From: Takakia lepidozioides
Taxonomy: Eukaryota > Streptophyta > Takakiopsida > Takakiales > Takakiaceae
NCBI GenBank assembly: GCA_030704615.1
Contig: CM060731.1
Coordinates: 32,798,001-32,862,000 of the forward strand
Length of the DNA: 64,000 nucleotides
Reading direction: 5' to 3'
The notes below the pieces were generated by a model. That model was not told where the DNA came from, searched no databases, and saw only the letters and a list, made by a program, of their open reading frames with translations. This document shows, piece after piece, positions 1-10,199 of this stretch. The first letter of the stretch is position 1. Every line of letters starts with the position of its first letter. The position numbers and the translations under genes were made by a program.

Positions 1-1100
1 TGGACACCACTAGGGATGTGGAATGCACGTTTGTGCATCAGTGCTTTCACACGACAAGGCGATGATTGTGTGTTATGTGTCACGTTCGTACTCACTATTA
101 CTGCCCTGGCTGTGATGGTAGCCACTTGTGCCTTGGGCCGTGTTGGAATGAGACACACCGACATGCCACGAGGTGACTGCAGCTAGGCCTTTCAGTGGTT
201 GCTTCTTCCTTGTGTGTGTGCATTGGTTGTGTGGATAGGGGTTCACTGCTGTGTTGGATTGCATTGCAGGCATGCTGACGTTGGCTGTGGATGGCGTGTG
301 TGCGTGGGGTGTGTTTCTCACTGATCTGTGGTGGCTGTAGGGGTATTGGGGGTGTGCTGGTGTTGGTTGATGGGCAGTGGAGGTTTTTGGGGGTCATGGG
401 TGTGTGCTGCTGCTGTTGGTTCATGGGCAGTGGAGGCGTCTGGGGTCATGGGGGTGTGTTGCTATTGGTTCATGGGCAGTGCTGGTCATGTGGGGGTGTG
501 TTGCTGATGGTTCACAGGCTGTGGGGGTCATGTCGATCTGCTGCTGCTGGTTGAGGGGTTGTGGAGGTGATGGGGGTCTTGGTGTATTTGACGTAGGAGC
601 GTTGTGTTTGGGTGGTTTCACACTTTTGGGGAAGAGAGAGGGGAGGGGGGGGGGCGGGGCAGCAGTGCAGCAGTGATGGTAGTGGTTCTGCTTTTTGGGG
701 TGATGCTTGCTGGCTTGGGGGGGGGGGAACTGTCTGCACAATGGGCAGATCGGGGGGTTCAACTCCCCCCCAGTTCTGGGATCATGATATTCATGGGGAA
801 CTTGTATTGCTGCATTGGGAGTAAAGCAGGTGCTCGCGGGGACCTTGTATCGCTGCATTGGGGTAACGCAGGAGCTCGCGGGGAGCTTGTATCGTTGCAC
901 TGGGGTAAAGCAAGTAGTTGGTAGTTGGTAGTTAGTTTTCAGACGCTTGTCAGGTGAAACGCCGAAACAGAGGGCTTCCCCAGGCCCTTCTTAGGGTTTC
1001 GCATTGGGGGTCCCCCGACATTTTGTCGCCAATCGGTGACGTAGCCCATTTTTTGTAGCCGGAAATGTCTACCGGCTCGGGCAATATTTGGCCTGAGCTG
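1..1100. repeat. GT/G-rich low-complexity stretch with two short tandem repeats
   Basis: No gene is supported here. The plus strand is strongly G+T-rich. Two imperfect tandem arrays are visible: a roughly 50-bp unit starting with TGGGCAGTG at 371, 424 and 473 (spacing 53 and 49), and a 42-43-bp unit starting with CTTGTAT at 801, 844 and 886. Long G runs occur near 640-660 and 718-727. All open frames here are composition artefacts rich in Gly/Val/Cys or His/Pro. Confidence 0.75.
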
Positions 1101-3624
1101 GGATTGAAGTAGAAATTCACAGAAACAGAAATCAGTGCTTCAATTTTTGCTGAAATTCTGAAATTCTTTTTGGAGGTGGTACTTCATCATTCAAGGGAGA
1201 CTTTCACCGCAACAATTGTGATTCCAAGGAAATTTGGCCCCCCTCAGCCTGAATTACATGTCATTTGAGCTTCATGGTGTGTTTTGACCCCCCTGTTTTC
1301 CTTTACAAAGCAACCTTGTGAAAATTTGGGAATTATGCTTTGGAATTTTGCCACAACATGCTTTAGGTGCCACATAATGGGAATCTGGATAGGGTTGTGA
1401 GGAATTTTTTTTTGTCGATCCACTTTCCTGGTCAAACCATTTTTCCACTGCAAATTTGGAGTGTATCCCAAATTTAGGACTTGCAAATTTCTTATAATCT
1501 TCCAAAATACACGAAATGAGCTGAAATTTTCATAGAAGCTGGATGAAGTAGGTAGCCTCCAATTCATACGGTTCATCCGTGTGGATGTTAGTTTCGTGAG
1601 AGATATACCCTCATCCATGAGGGTATGTCTTGTTTTGGAGGGGGCCCACCAAAAACTGCCTCGTCCATTAGGGGTTAAGGAGTACAAATGAGGACTTTTC
1701 TCAGCCACCCTAGCTTGCTTTCACCCACTTGAACCCTTCTTTGCTAGCCACCCACTTTCCTTTTACTATTTGCAGCCGTCCTGTGTATAGTGTAGTCTGT
1801 CCATAGAAACCCTAAAAATCCCTGAAAGATCTTTGCCTCGTACGGATTTTCAAGAATATCGATGTGTTGTATGTCTCAACGAGGAATTCGTGTCGACAGC
1901 TCGTTGGGATACGCAAGTGAAGTGGAATGGTGTCAGGCAAGTTAAGTAGAAATGCGCACTTGTGTAACTAAATTGCGACAGTGCGGCAAACGCGAAGGAA
2001 TCTACTGTACCACTACGTGGTGTCGCCATCCATCTTTCTCCTTCGTCTCCCTCCGCAGCCCTAGACGACCCTTCTCTTGATGTGAATCACCGCACTTGAT
2101 CCGCCGTCCTTGCAACTGCTGCACTGGAAAGCTTTGATCATCACCAACGCTGCGTGTGGTGTCTACAAGTTTAGTGGACGGGAGATGTGGCGTGAGAAGG
2201 AAAGCTTCACTTGAAGTTACTAGTTTCTTATGACCAAAAGGGCAAGATGATGACCAAGAATGTGCAATTTAGTTGATCTGCGCATTAAAATGAGTTGAAG
2301 GTGTTTTTGGCATCGTGTATTTTTGATATGCGACCAAGGGTGCCACCCATTGAAAGCTTTGAACTGGTGCTTCAGTCCTTGTTGCTCAACCGTTGCTGCC
2401 AGCTTCGTCCTTGCATCACAGGCACAAGGATGTCAGCGTGCTCTGGAGGCCTCCTGCGCGAGCGGGGGGAGGTCATATCCAAGGCACTGGCATCTCCTTG
2501 CGTGGAGAGGTCGGGCCGTGTAGCAGAGATTGGATGTCCATTTTGGGTACCCAACTTGGCGATACCTTGGGTAAGAGCAGAAGTACTGACGAGGGCAGAA
2601 GGTCGAGCACAATGGGGTGGCGGATGGATATCAGGTTATGGCTCTAATTGTGGTGTGAATGTCGGAGCCCTGTCGACATGTCAAGGTGGAAGTCCAGATT
2701 CTAGTAGGATGAAATATTGTGGTCGAACGACACAGTCTGGTCAAGCACGAGCTGTGGCGGAACGTGAGTAGCACCCTCAATCAGCCTGGCTTGAAGGGTG
2801 GTCTTGACCACCACAAGCTTCTTCAGTATCTTCTTCAACATATGTATTGGTATGTGTGTATGCTCTTTCTGTGCGTGACACACAGAAATAACACAGGGTA
2901 ACTTGCAGAATTTTAATCAACAGCTACAATCGTACTCCTCTACAGTGAGCAGAGCAAAGTTCTCATGTTTATGCAGCTATATGTATGCAGGTATAGCAAT
3001 GAGTGGCTCTGGGAGGATTTCCTCTCAGGTTCTTTACAGTGGTGGGGTAACATGTCTAAGAAGGTGAGGGCATCTTCGTGTAGGACCTAAAAGAGTTTGT
3101 CGGAGGCACAATCGAATTTGTGCATTGGTGGACTAGAGTGTACATAGAACAATGACAACTTTGCTTTTCGGCAGGGAAAGAGAACCGCTGTGTTGCTATC
3201 AGTAGCTTTATCTTCCTCAGTAGTAGCATTGGTCAAGGTTGATTCCAGTCGTCTGAAAGATGCTTGGTGATTGTAGCCTGGCGGCGGGAGTATTGCCTTT
3301 CCCTGTCTTTTCTCCTCGTCATGGCGGCTTCGTTTTGATCTCTGTGCGCTTCATTCCTGCTTCTCTCTCCTCTCTGGTGTTCTCTGCGTGGTTGGTTTTG
3401 GCCGGGTGTCCCCTATTGTCAGCTTGGTTTACTGCTGTGACTGCTTGCCCCCTCTGCTGACTCGACCTTGGCATTCTCCTCTCTTTTTGAGGCCTTTCAG
3501 GGTTGTGAACCCCCTGCACCCTCCAATTTCTCATCTTCTCCCTCTGTTTTGTCTCCCTAGCTCCCCTTCTCACCCGCTCTCCCTTTTCCCCGTGTCCTCT
3601 CCTTTCTCCTTGCTCTTCTCTTCT
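1101..3624. other. Unassigned intergenic DNA
   Basis: I recognise no gene. A minus-strand open frame at 1244-1708 and a plus-strand frame at 2295-2771 show no familiar domain and read like untranslated repeat DNA. A near-perfect palindrome lies at 1605-1626 (10-bp arms ATACCCTCAT/ATGAGGGTAT around CC). A 19-bp motif at 1661-1679 recurs at 29762-29780. From about 3460 to 3640 the plus strand is pyrimidine-rich, as in many plant 5' leaders, and leads into the PPR relic. Confidence 0.6.
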
Positions 3625-6600
3625 ATGGCCTCCAGGGGCGAATCTTGTCGTATGGGCCGTAGGGGTGGTTCCGCTCGCAGCTCAAGGGTCCACGGCCGTC
3701 TGGGCTCCCAGGGTCTGTCCTCTGACTTCGCATCCCTTCCTACGGCAGGCCTCCTCGGTCACGGCCCTAGTGAACTGGATTCTCCAGCTCTTGATATTGA
3801 GGAGCTGTTTTGGAATCTCTCTGGCTGCAGGCTCTGCCCTCACGCCGCTCTTGGCCACTGCTACGTCCTCTTCACCTCTGCCCTTCTGGAGCCGTTCGAC
3901 GTTTTTCTTCCCCATCGAAGCCACCGGCAGGGTTGGATCAGGCACTTCCACCGTGAGAATTGCTTTTGCAGGAGGAGCAAGAGAGGTAGTTGACAAGAAT
4001 TCTTTTGACGGTTGTGGGGATGCGATAACACTATGTAAGGCAGGACAACTGAAAAAGGCTGTGCATAATTTGAACCTACAAGGCACTTCGGCAGGCTCCA
4101 ACACCTATCTTTGTCTCGTGCAGGAATGCATCAAACTCAAAGACCTACAAATGGGAAAGCAAGTGCATGCCCACATTATCAAAAGCAGATTCAAGCCCAA
4201 CATCTTTCTACTCAACTCCCTTGTCAAGATGTATGCCAAGTGCGGGAGTTTGGTGGATGCACGCCACGCGTTTGAAAACATGACTGAACGAGATGTGTAT
4301 ACATGGACTATAACGATAACAGGATATATGAACAATGGGTGCGGTAGAGAAGCTATTGAGATCTATCAGCGAATGGTATGGGAAGGGGTGGTGCCCAACA
4401 ACATCACGTTCATTTGTGTTCTCAAAGTCTGTGCCAGCCTAGGAGCCCTGGAAAAGGGCAAAGAGGTTCATGCGGAGATCATTAAAGCTGGCATCGTGCC
4501 TGATCTCATTCTGGGCACTGCCCTTGCCACTATGTATGCCAAATGCGGGAGCATAAGAGAAGCACGACAAGTGTTTGACAATATGGCAAAACGAGATGTT
4601 GTCTCATGGAATGCCATGATCACAGGATATACTCAGCATGGGTGTGGTAGGGAGGCTATTGCGATGTATGGGCAAATGCAACAGGAAGGGGTGAGACCGG
4701 ACAAGGTCACAGCCATATGCGTTCTCAATGCATGTGCCAGCCTGGCAGCTCTGGAAAAGGGCAAAGAGGTCCATGCTGACATCATCAAAGCTAGAATTTT
4801 GCCAGATATCGTTCTGGAAACTACCCTTGTTGATATGTATGCCAAATGTGGGAACATGAAGGATGCACGGCGAGTGTTTGACAATATGGCACAACAAGAT
4901 GTGATTTCCTGGAGTGCAATGATTGCAGGATATAGTCAGCATGGGTGTGGTAGGGAGGCTCTTGAGATGTACGAGCAAATGATACGGGAAGGTGTGAGAC
5001 CCAACAAGGTCACATTCATTTCTGTTCTCAATGCATGTGCCAACCTGGCAGCCCTAGAAAAGGGCAAAGAGGTCCATGTAGAGGTCATGAAAGCTGGAAT
5101 TGTGAAAGATATTGTTCTGGAGACTGCCGTTGTTGACATGTATGCCAAAATGCGGGAGCATGAAGGATGCGCATCAAGTGTTTGGCAATATGGCTCAACA
5201 AGATGTGGTCTCCTGGAGTGCAATGATAGCAGGATATGCTCAGCATGGGTGTGGTTTGGAGGCTCTCGAGATGTACGAGCAAATGATACAGGAAGGGGTG
5301 ATGTCCAACAAGGTCACATTCAGTTGCGTTCTCAAATCGTGTGCCAGCTTATGATCCTTGGAAAAGGGGAAGGAGGTCCATGCAGAGGTCATGAGAGCTG
5401 GAATTGTTAAAGATATCATTCTGGAGACTGCCATTGTTGACATGTATGCCAAATGTGGGAGCCTGAAGGATGCGCGTCAAGTGTTTGGCATTATGGCTAA
5501 ACAAGATGTGGTCTCCTGGAGTGTAATGATAGCAGGATATGTACAGCATGGGTGTGGTAGGGAGGCTCTTGAGATGTATGATCAAATGATACAGGAAGGG
5601 GTGAGACCCAACGAAGTCACATTCAGTTGCATTCTTAATGCATGTGCCAGCATGCGATCCCTGGAAAAGGGAAAGGAGGTCCATGAAGCGATCATAAAAG
5701 CTGGAATTGAGAACAATATTGTTCTCGAGACTGCCCTTGTTGACATGTATGCCACATGCGGGAGCATGAAGGATGCCCAGGAAGCATTTGATCATATGGC
5801 AAAGAAAAATGTTGTATCATGGAATGTGGTGATGGCAGGATATGCTCAACATGAACGTGGTAGGGAGGCTTTCAAGATGTACGAGCAAATGAGCTGGGAA
5901 GGGGTGACACCAGACAAGATCACATTCATTTGTGCTCTAAATTTGTGTGCTGCCTCGGCAGCCTTGGAAAAGGGCAGAGACGTCCATCACAACATCATCA
6001 AAGCTGGGATTGTGAAAGATGTAATTCTGGAGACTACCCTTTTTAACATGTATGCCAAATGTGGGAACATGAAGGAAGCACATGAAGTGTTTGACAGTAT
6101 GGCTGAACAGGATGTGGTCTCGTGGAATGCCATGATAACAGGATATGCTTAGGCCGGGTATGGTAGGGAGGCATTCAAAATGTATGAGCAAATGCCCGAC
6201 AATGTTACATTCAGTAGTGTTCTTAATGCATGTGCCAGTCTGGCAGCTCTGCAAAAAAGCAGAGAGGTTCATGCTGACATCATCAAAACTGGAATTGAGC
6301 AAGATATCATTGTGGAGACGGCATTGGTTGACATGTATTCCAAATGCGGAAGCATGAAGGATGCGCGTCAAGTATTCGACAATATGGCAGAACAAAATGT
6401 GGTCTCATGGACTGCAATGATAGCAGGATATGGTAGGCATGGCTGTGGTAGGGAGTTCTTCAACTGTTTGGAGAGATGCAACAGGATGGATCGAAGCCAA
6501 ATGGCATCACCTTCATATGTGTTCTCTCTGCATGTAGTATAGTGACAGCCTTCATCCACCAGACCAACATAGCAGAGAGAACATAGGTCTGGTGGATGAA

Positions 6601-7050
6601 GGCTGTCACTATTTTGATTCCATGTGTGAAGATTATGGCCTCACTCCAACACTCTAGCATTTTGGCTGCATGGTGGACCTTCTTGGGCGCGCAGGGCGAG
6701 TGGATGAGGCAGAGGAGTTCATTAACAAAATGCCAATCCAACCAGGTGCAACAACATGGGGGTCCTTACTTGGTGCCTGCAGAATTCATGGAAATGTGGG
6801 ATAGCAGAACGTGCAGCAAAATGCCTTCTCAAGTGCATGCGCAAGATGCGGCAGCTTACATGCTGCTGTTAAACATCTATGCAGCTGCTGGCAGGTGGGA
6901 CGATACAGCAAAGGTGAGAAAAATGATGGAGGACAAAAGCTGTCAGAAAGGAACTAGGGTGCAGCTTCATTGAGGTGGACAGCCAGGTGCACACATTTGT
7001 TGTGGAAGACAAATTGCATCCAGAGGAGAGGAAAAGGATCTCTTGATAGC
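3625..7050 (+). pseudogene. PLS-class PPR protein with E/E+ end, decayed
   Basis: PPR proteins of this class bind organellar RNA one base per repeat and usually guide editing or processing in plastids or mitochondria. The likely start is the ATG at 3625 (MASRGESCR..., an Arg/Ser-rich leader), but the repeats lie in another frame, so a frameshift or intron is needed before about 3960. P-L-S triplets follow in a 303-bp unit, with MYAKCG-type L motifs at 4229, 4532, 4835, 5138, 5442, 5745, 6048 and 6333. Breaks: one extra A in the A-run at 5147-5150; TGA at 5352-5354 where sister repeats have CGA; TAG at 6150-6152 where they have CAG; an 18-nt in-frame deletion near 6195; an inverted duplication at 6539-6582; scattered shifts beyond 6600. 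The E/E+ region ([47 protein letters not shown]) is still readable to about 7040. No DYW domain follows. A non-functional relic is the best reading. Confidence 0.85.
6521..6612. repeat. 27-bp perfect inverted repeat from local inverted duplication
   Basis: Arms 6539-6565 and 6586-6612 are exact reverse complements around a 20-bp loop. The loop itself carries the reverse complement (6572-6582) of the upstream GTTCTCTCTGC at 6521-6531. The right arm is the normal PPR coding sequence (GLVDEGCHY). The left arm and loop are therefore an inverted copy inserted before it. Confidence 0.9.
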
Positions 7051-7203
7051 CAAACTTTTGCCATCCACAGCTCTCACAAAAACAATCCCATAACCTCCAT
7101 AACCTATCTCGTGGGACTCGCTCAAAGAACCCATGGAAGGGACAGGAGAAATACAGGCAGAAGATGGAGTTATTATGTCGGTCGAATGCCCAGTGGGAGA
7201 CAT
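7042..7203 (-). pseudogene. Protein-kinase N-lobe fragment
   Basis: A short minus-strand frame contains SESHEIGYGGYGIVFVRAVD followed by GKSLAIKRS. This matches the glycine-rich ATP loop (GxGGxG) and the ATP-anchoring lysine (AIK) of plant receptor-like or cytoplasmic kinases. The rest of the kinase is absent: the fragment ends where the plus-strand PPR E+ region begins, so the two share a junction near 7040. It is a captured or leftover scrap, not a gene. The motif match is clear but short. Confidence 0.5.
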
Positions 7204-7329
7204 TATGTGTGTAGAATAAACTCCCGAATTGAGCCGATAAAGTGTTGAAAACCTGTGGGTGAAGTAACCTATGGTCCTGTGTAGGGTTGAGGGCTTACTG
7301 TCGAGGCATCATCCCTGGTGAGTGAGGGG
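7204..7329. other. Short spacer
   Basis: Spacer between the kinase scrap and the LINE relic. I see nothing in it. Confidence 0.5.
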
Positions 7330-8140
7330 CTAGATGTCACCATGGGTTTCTTGGCCTTGATACAAACCATTAGTTCGGGCTTTCCAGCTATCCTCTAGGA
7401 AGCCCTTCACACAAGCATCAATCTGCTGTGTGTGATTTGCCCAAAAACTAGGCCTCAGAAGGGCCCGGGCTTTTGGCTCAGCCTCGAGACTTTCAAAGTT
7501 GGTAAACAGAGGTACAGGCACAATTCTCTTGATAGATTGGAGGAGAGCTTCTCTCTGGTGAGAGTACCCTGGACAGTGAATCAGAAAATGAATATTGTCT
7601 TCGGGTTGCCCACACAACGGGCAATTGCACTCTCCCTTTCCTCTCCTCTCTGCTTCTGTTTACTGTTCAAAGGTCGGCTTCCTGCCCTGAGTTTAAAAAT
7701 TTCAATTTGGTGCCGAGAGTGAGTAGACTCTTGAGGTCACCATGATATCCTCCCCCATGTCACAGACTGGAAACAGGTTCAGGGAAGTTTTTTGCCTGAC
7801 TTCATTTGCATCAGACAATTTACTGGTGACAGACATGGCTTTGGACACTACAGTCTCTAAGTCAGATTTATCCAGCAAAGTCAAGACTTGCAGGTCCAGA
7901 TTCAGATCCTTGAGAATCTCTTCTACTCTCTTCTGCCAGGACTTAGCCTGTTTGACAGGGCGGTCCTGTTTCCAAGATATAGAGTCACCTTCAAAATCAA
8001 AGCATCAAGATGTTCAATCTTTGTATGTATATCCTCAAGGAGTTGATTAACGACCCAAGAACTTTTTGGTTTGCAGCGAAATTGCAAAGCAGAAACCTTC
8101 AAAATCAAAGCATCAAGCCGTTCAATCTTTGTATACCTCC
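7330..8140 (-). mobile_element. LINE relic, C-terminal zinc-knuckle part of the RT polyprotein
   Basis: On the minus strand the frame near 7620 reads CPLCGQPEDNIHFLIHCPGY followed by SHQREALL. This is the Cys/His motif that closes the reverse-transcriptase protein of non-LTR retrotransposons. It is preceded by KLRAGSRPLNSKQKQRGEER, typical of the basic stretch before that motif. Upstream (8108-7923) a 36-residue repeat contains KIE(R/H)LDALILKV twice, probably the region after the RT thumb. Frameshifts separate these pieces. The same LINE type supplies the RT domain at 10.2-11.5 kb, in the same orientation. It is dead. Confidence 0.6.
7987..8134. repeat. 40-bp direct repeat, 108 bp apart
   Basis: Copies at 7987-8026 and 8095-8134 differ at only a couple of bases. 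The 108-bp spacing is 36 codons, so the copies are in frame on the minus strand and give the repeated KIE.LDALILKV motif. Confidence 0.8.
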
Positions 8141-8379
8141 GGTCCCAAGCCTTTCAATGAGCTATGTAAAAGTCACTTAGGCCTGTGGCATGGAGATCTA
8201 CCCAACCCTCACCTGTGCCCAGTCGGGTTGAAACAGATTGCAGGCACAGCTCCGCCTCGCAATTTTATCGCAAATGATAAGGCTGGCCCACTGTACAAAT
8301 CGATCCAAGTGCTTGCAAAATGCGACAGCTCCGCACATGGATCATAAGATTCCTCCATACATAATTAGAACTGATTTAA

Positions 8380-9338
8380 TCATCTCTCCTTTCTTTGCTC
8401 TGAGTGTGGGGGTGCAGGGGTAGGGAGTGGCTTGGCAGATTTCTTGTCTGCGATGTATTGCGCTTTGTCCTCCCAATAGCGCTCAAACGCACGTGGAAGA
8501 AACATGGGAATTAGGAAACCGAAGAGGTTGACACTGAAGTAAACCGTGTTGGCAATAGCCAAGCTTCTGCCAAACGACAGCCATGCTGTATTCTGCAAAC
8601 ACCAACATCAAGCAAGGTCAGCAACAATCCCATACGACATTCCGCCATTCCCAGCAACTCCTTCCCAAGTGAATCAAAAAAGTCCCTATTCCTCTTTAAC
8701 ACACCACATGCGCAGACACGACGAGTTACGATAAAGGGGGACAGTCGCACCTGAAGACTGGCGTTGGGGTAACTAACTGAACGGGAGAAGACTTCTTGCG
8801 TCCAATCGGCTAGTAGAAAGAGGCGGCGCACACTGTAGAAGATGGGCAGCAATACTCTCACTGGTAGAGAGAAAATTTGCAAGCCAATGATCAGATTCTC
8901 ACTCAAAATCTGGAATGACAGAAGAAATAAATGGGGAACGGCCGCACGCACAGACTGCTGATCGCCTCTCGCAAATCCACCGAGCACATACCCTAAAGGC
9001 AAGAAGAGGCCAACAGCGGTACCCACTATCACATAACCCTGGAACCACCGATTTCCCTTGAAGACTTCATTCGCCTTGCTTGATCCATACTGAGGAAACA
9101 CTAAACTAGAAAGAAGGAATATATAGATTGAAATGAAGATAGGAAATACAAGAAGGCCGATGGGCACCATCCCACTTGCGGAAAACACCACAATGAAAGC
9201 CAGCAGCTGTAGGTCCACTACCCGCAGCGATCCCATAACACCTCCAAGCATTCCCGCATCACTTGCCCTGCCGTTGTACATCCTATCTGCTTTGCCAGTG
9301 TCAGGTCTTCTTCCCGCTGCCAACGTAGCCCCTGACAT
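8380..9338 (-). CDS. Plant multi-pass membrane protein, DUF7733 type
   Basis: Two exons: 9338-8751 (196 codons) and 8592-8380, with a 158-bp phase-0 intron (donor ...CTTCAG|GTGCGA, acceptor TTTGCAG|AATACA). The product is 266 aa. Hydrophobic segments lie at about residues 41-57, 60-81, 101-121 and 134-153, plus one in exon 2 (TVYFSVNLFGFLIPMFL). Landmarks I associate with the plant DUF7733 family are FSASGMV, FSLPVRVLLPIFYSVRR and a C-terminal IPMFLPRAFERYW. Function is unknown; the family is expected in endomembranes or plastid envelope. The frame is open upstream to 9446, but 9338 is the only convenient ATG. The gene looks intact although it lies between two LINE pieces. Family assignment is from memory of the pattern. 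Confidence 0.8.
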
Positions 9339-10199
9339 CCTGCCTGCAGCTCTACTACCTCTCCAAATGCGGCTCCCTCCTCCGAGTCCACTTTCCCTGG
9401 ACGCAGATCTTCCCTTGACACTCGATTCTGCCCGTGATTCTTTCTAATCGTTTCAATGCGTCCACAATCTCCACTGCCGACGATGACAGGTGCTGCTTAG
9501 TTCCGATTCTCCTTTCAGACCTCACTTGGTTGGTACTACTCTTGAGGGACTGAGAGAGAAGGTGAGAGAGCAGGGGTAATGAGAGCAATGTGGGTTTTCC
9601 TTCCTCACTCTGCAGCTGTGCACACAGAGGGAGAGACATTGTGTTGAGAACCTTGCTAGGTTAAGGCAGCAACTCATCAGTCAAGAAGCGCGGAGAAGAC
9701 TTTGACTACGTGTTGTTGAGATTCCAAAACACATGTGCGAACTATTCACCGTTGATGATGACATCACCATTTTCCAATTTTATTTCATATCTTACTTCCT
9801 AATCCTCATCGTTTCATCCAAGCACCATCTAAACTCCATCACAAGTGAGCGGCGCTATTTATCAACAGCAGACTTCTCACGGCTCTGCTGTCGCCGTCAA
9901 CATCAAGTCCGATAATTTCTTCCTTTCTCAGCCGCCACCCCTGCTTCAAGTCCATCCTCCATCGGAGCTCCTCCAGGCTCTCCCCAGGACTCGCAGCAGG
10001 CTCCAATGCTGGACACAACTGCGAAGGTGGTTAACGGCATGCAGGGCCAGGTTCTTTCCCACCCTTCCCCTTGCTTCATTTTCTACACTGACAAGAGATT
10101 TTCAAAACGTTGTTGGCTGCTTTGCTGCAGGAACTCCCCCAAAAACTCCACCCGCAAAGAGCTCCCCTCAATCTCTCTCCCATCTTCTATTACCCTACC
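9339..10199. other. Upstream region of the DUF7733-type gene, with possible orphan exons
   Basis: This should hold the promoter and 5' leader of the minus-strand gene. On the plus strand, 9930-10043 reads as plausible coding sequence (APPGSPQDSQQAPMLDTTAK then VVNGMQGQ) ending at a possible donor CAG|GTTC. A possible acceptor (TTTGCTGCAG) follows at about 10120-10130. I do not recognise the protein and no continuation is visible, so it may be a first exon left without its gene. Confidence 0.3.

Noticed and set aside
73-924. Several overlapping open frames on both strands
   Set aside because: They arise from GT-rich low-complexity DNA with short tandem repeats; the translations are Gly/Val/Cys or His/Pro runs without domains.
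1244-1708. 154-codon minus-strand frame
   Set aside because: No family features and no splice partners; it spans a palindrome and repeat-like DNA.
2295-2771. 158-codon plus-strand frame
   Set aside because: Composition is not protein-like and nothing recognisable is present; adjacent frames are equally open.
3388-3624. N-terminal extension of the frame leading into the PPR leader
   Set aside because: Translates a pyrimidine-rich tract into Pro/Leu/Ser; more likely 5' leader. The ATG at 3625 is a better start.
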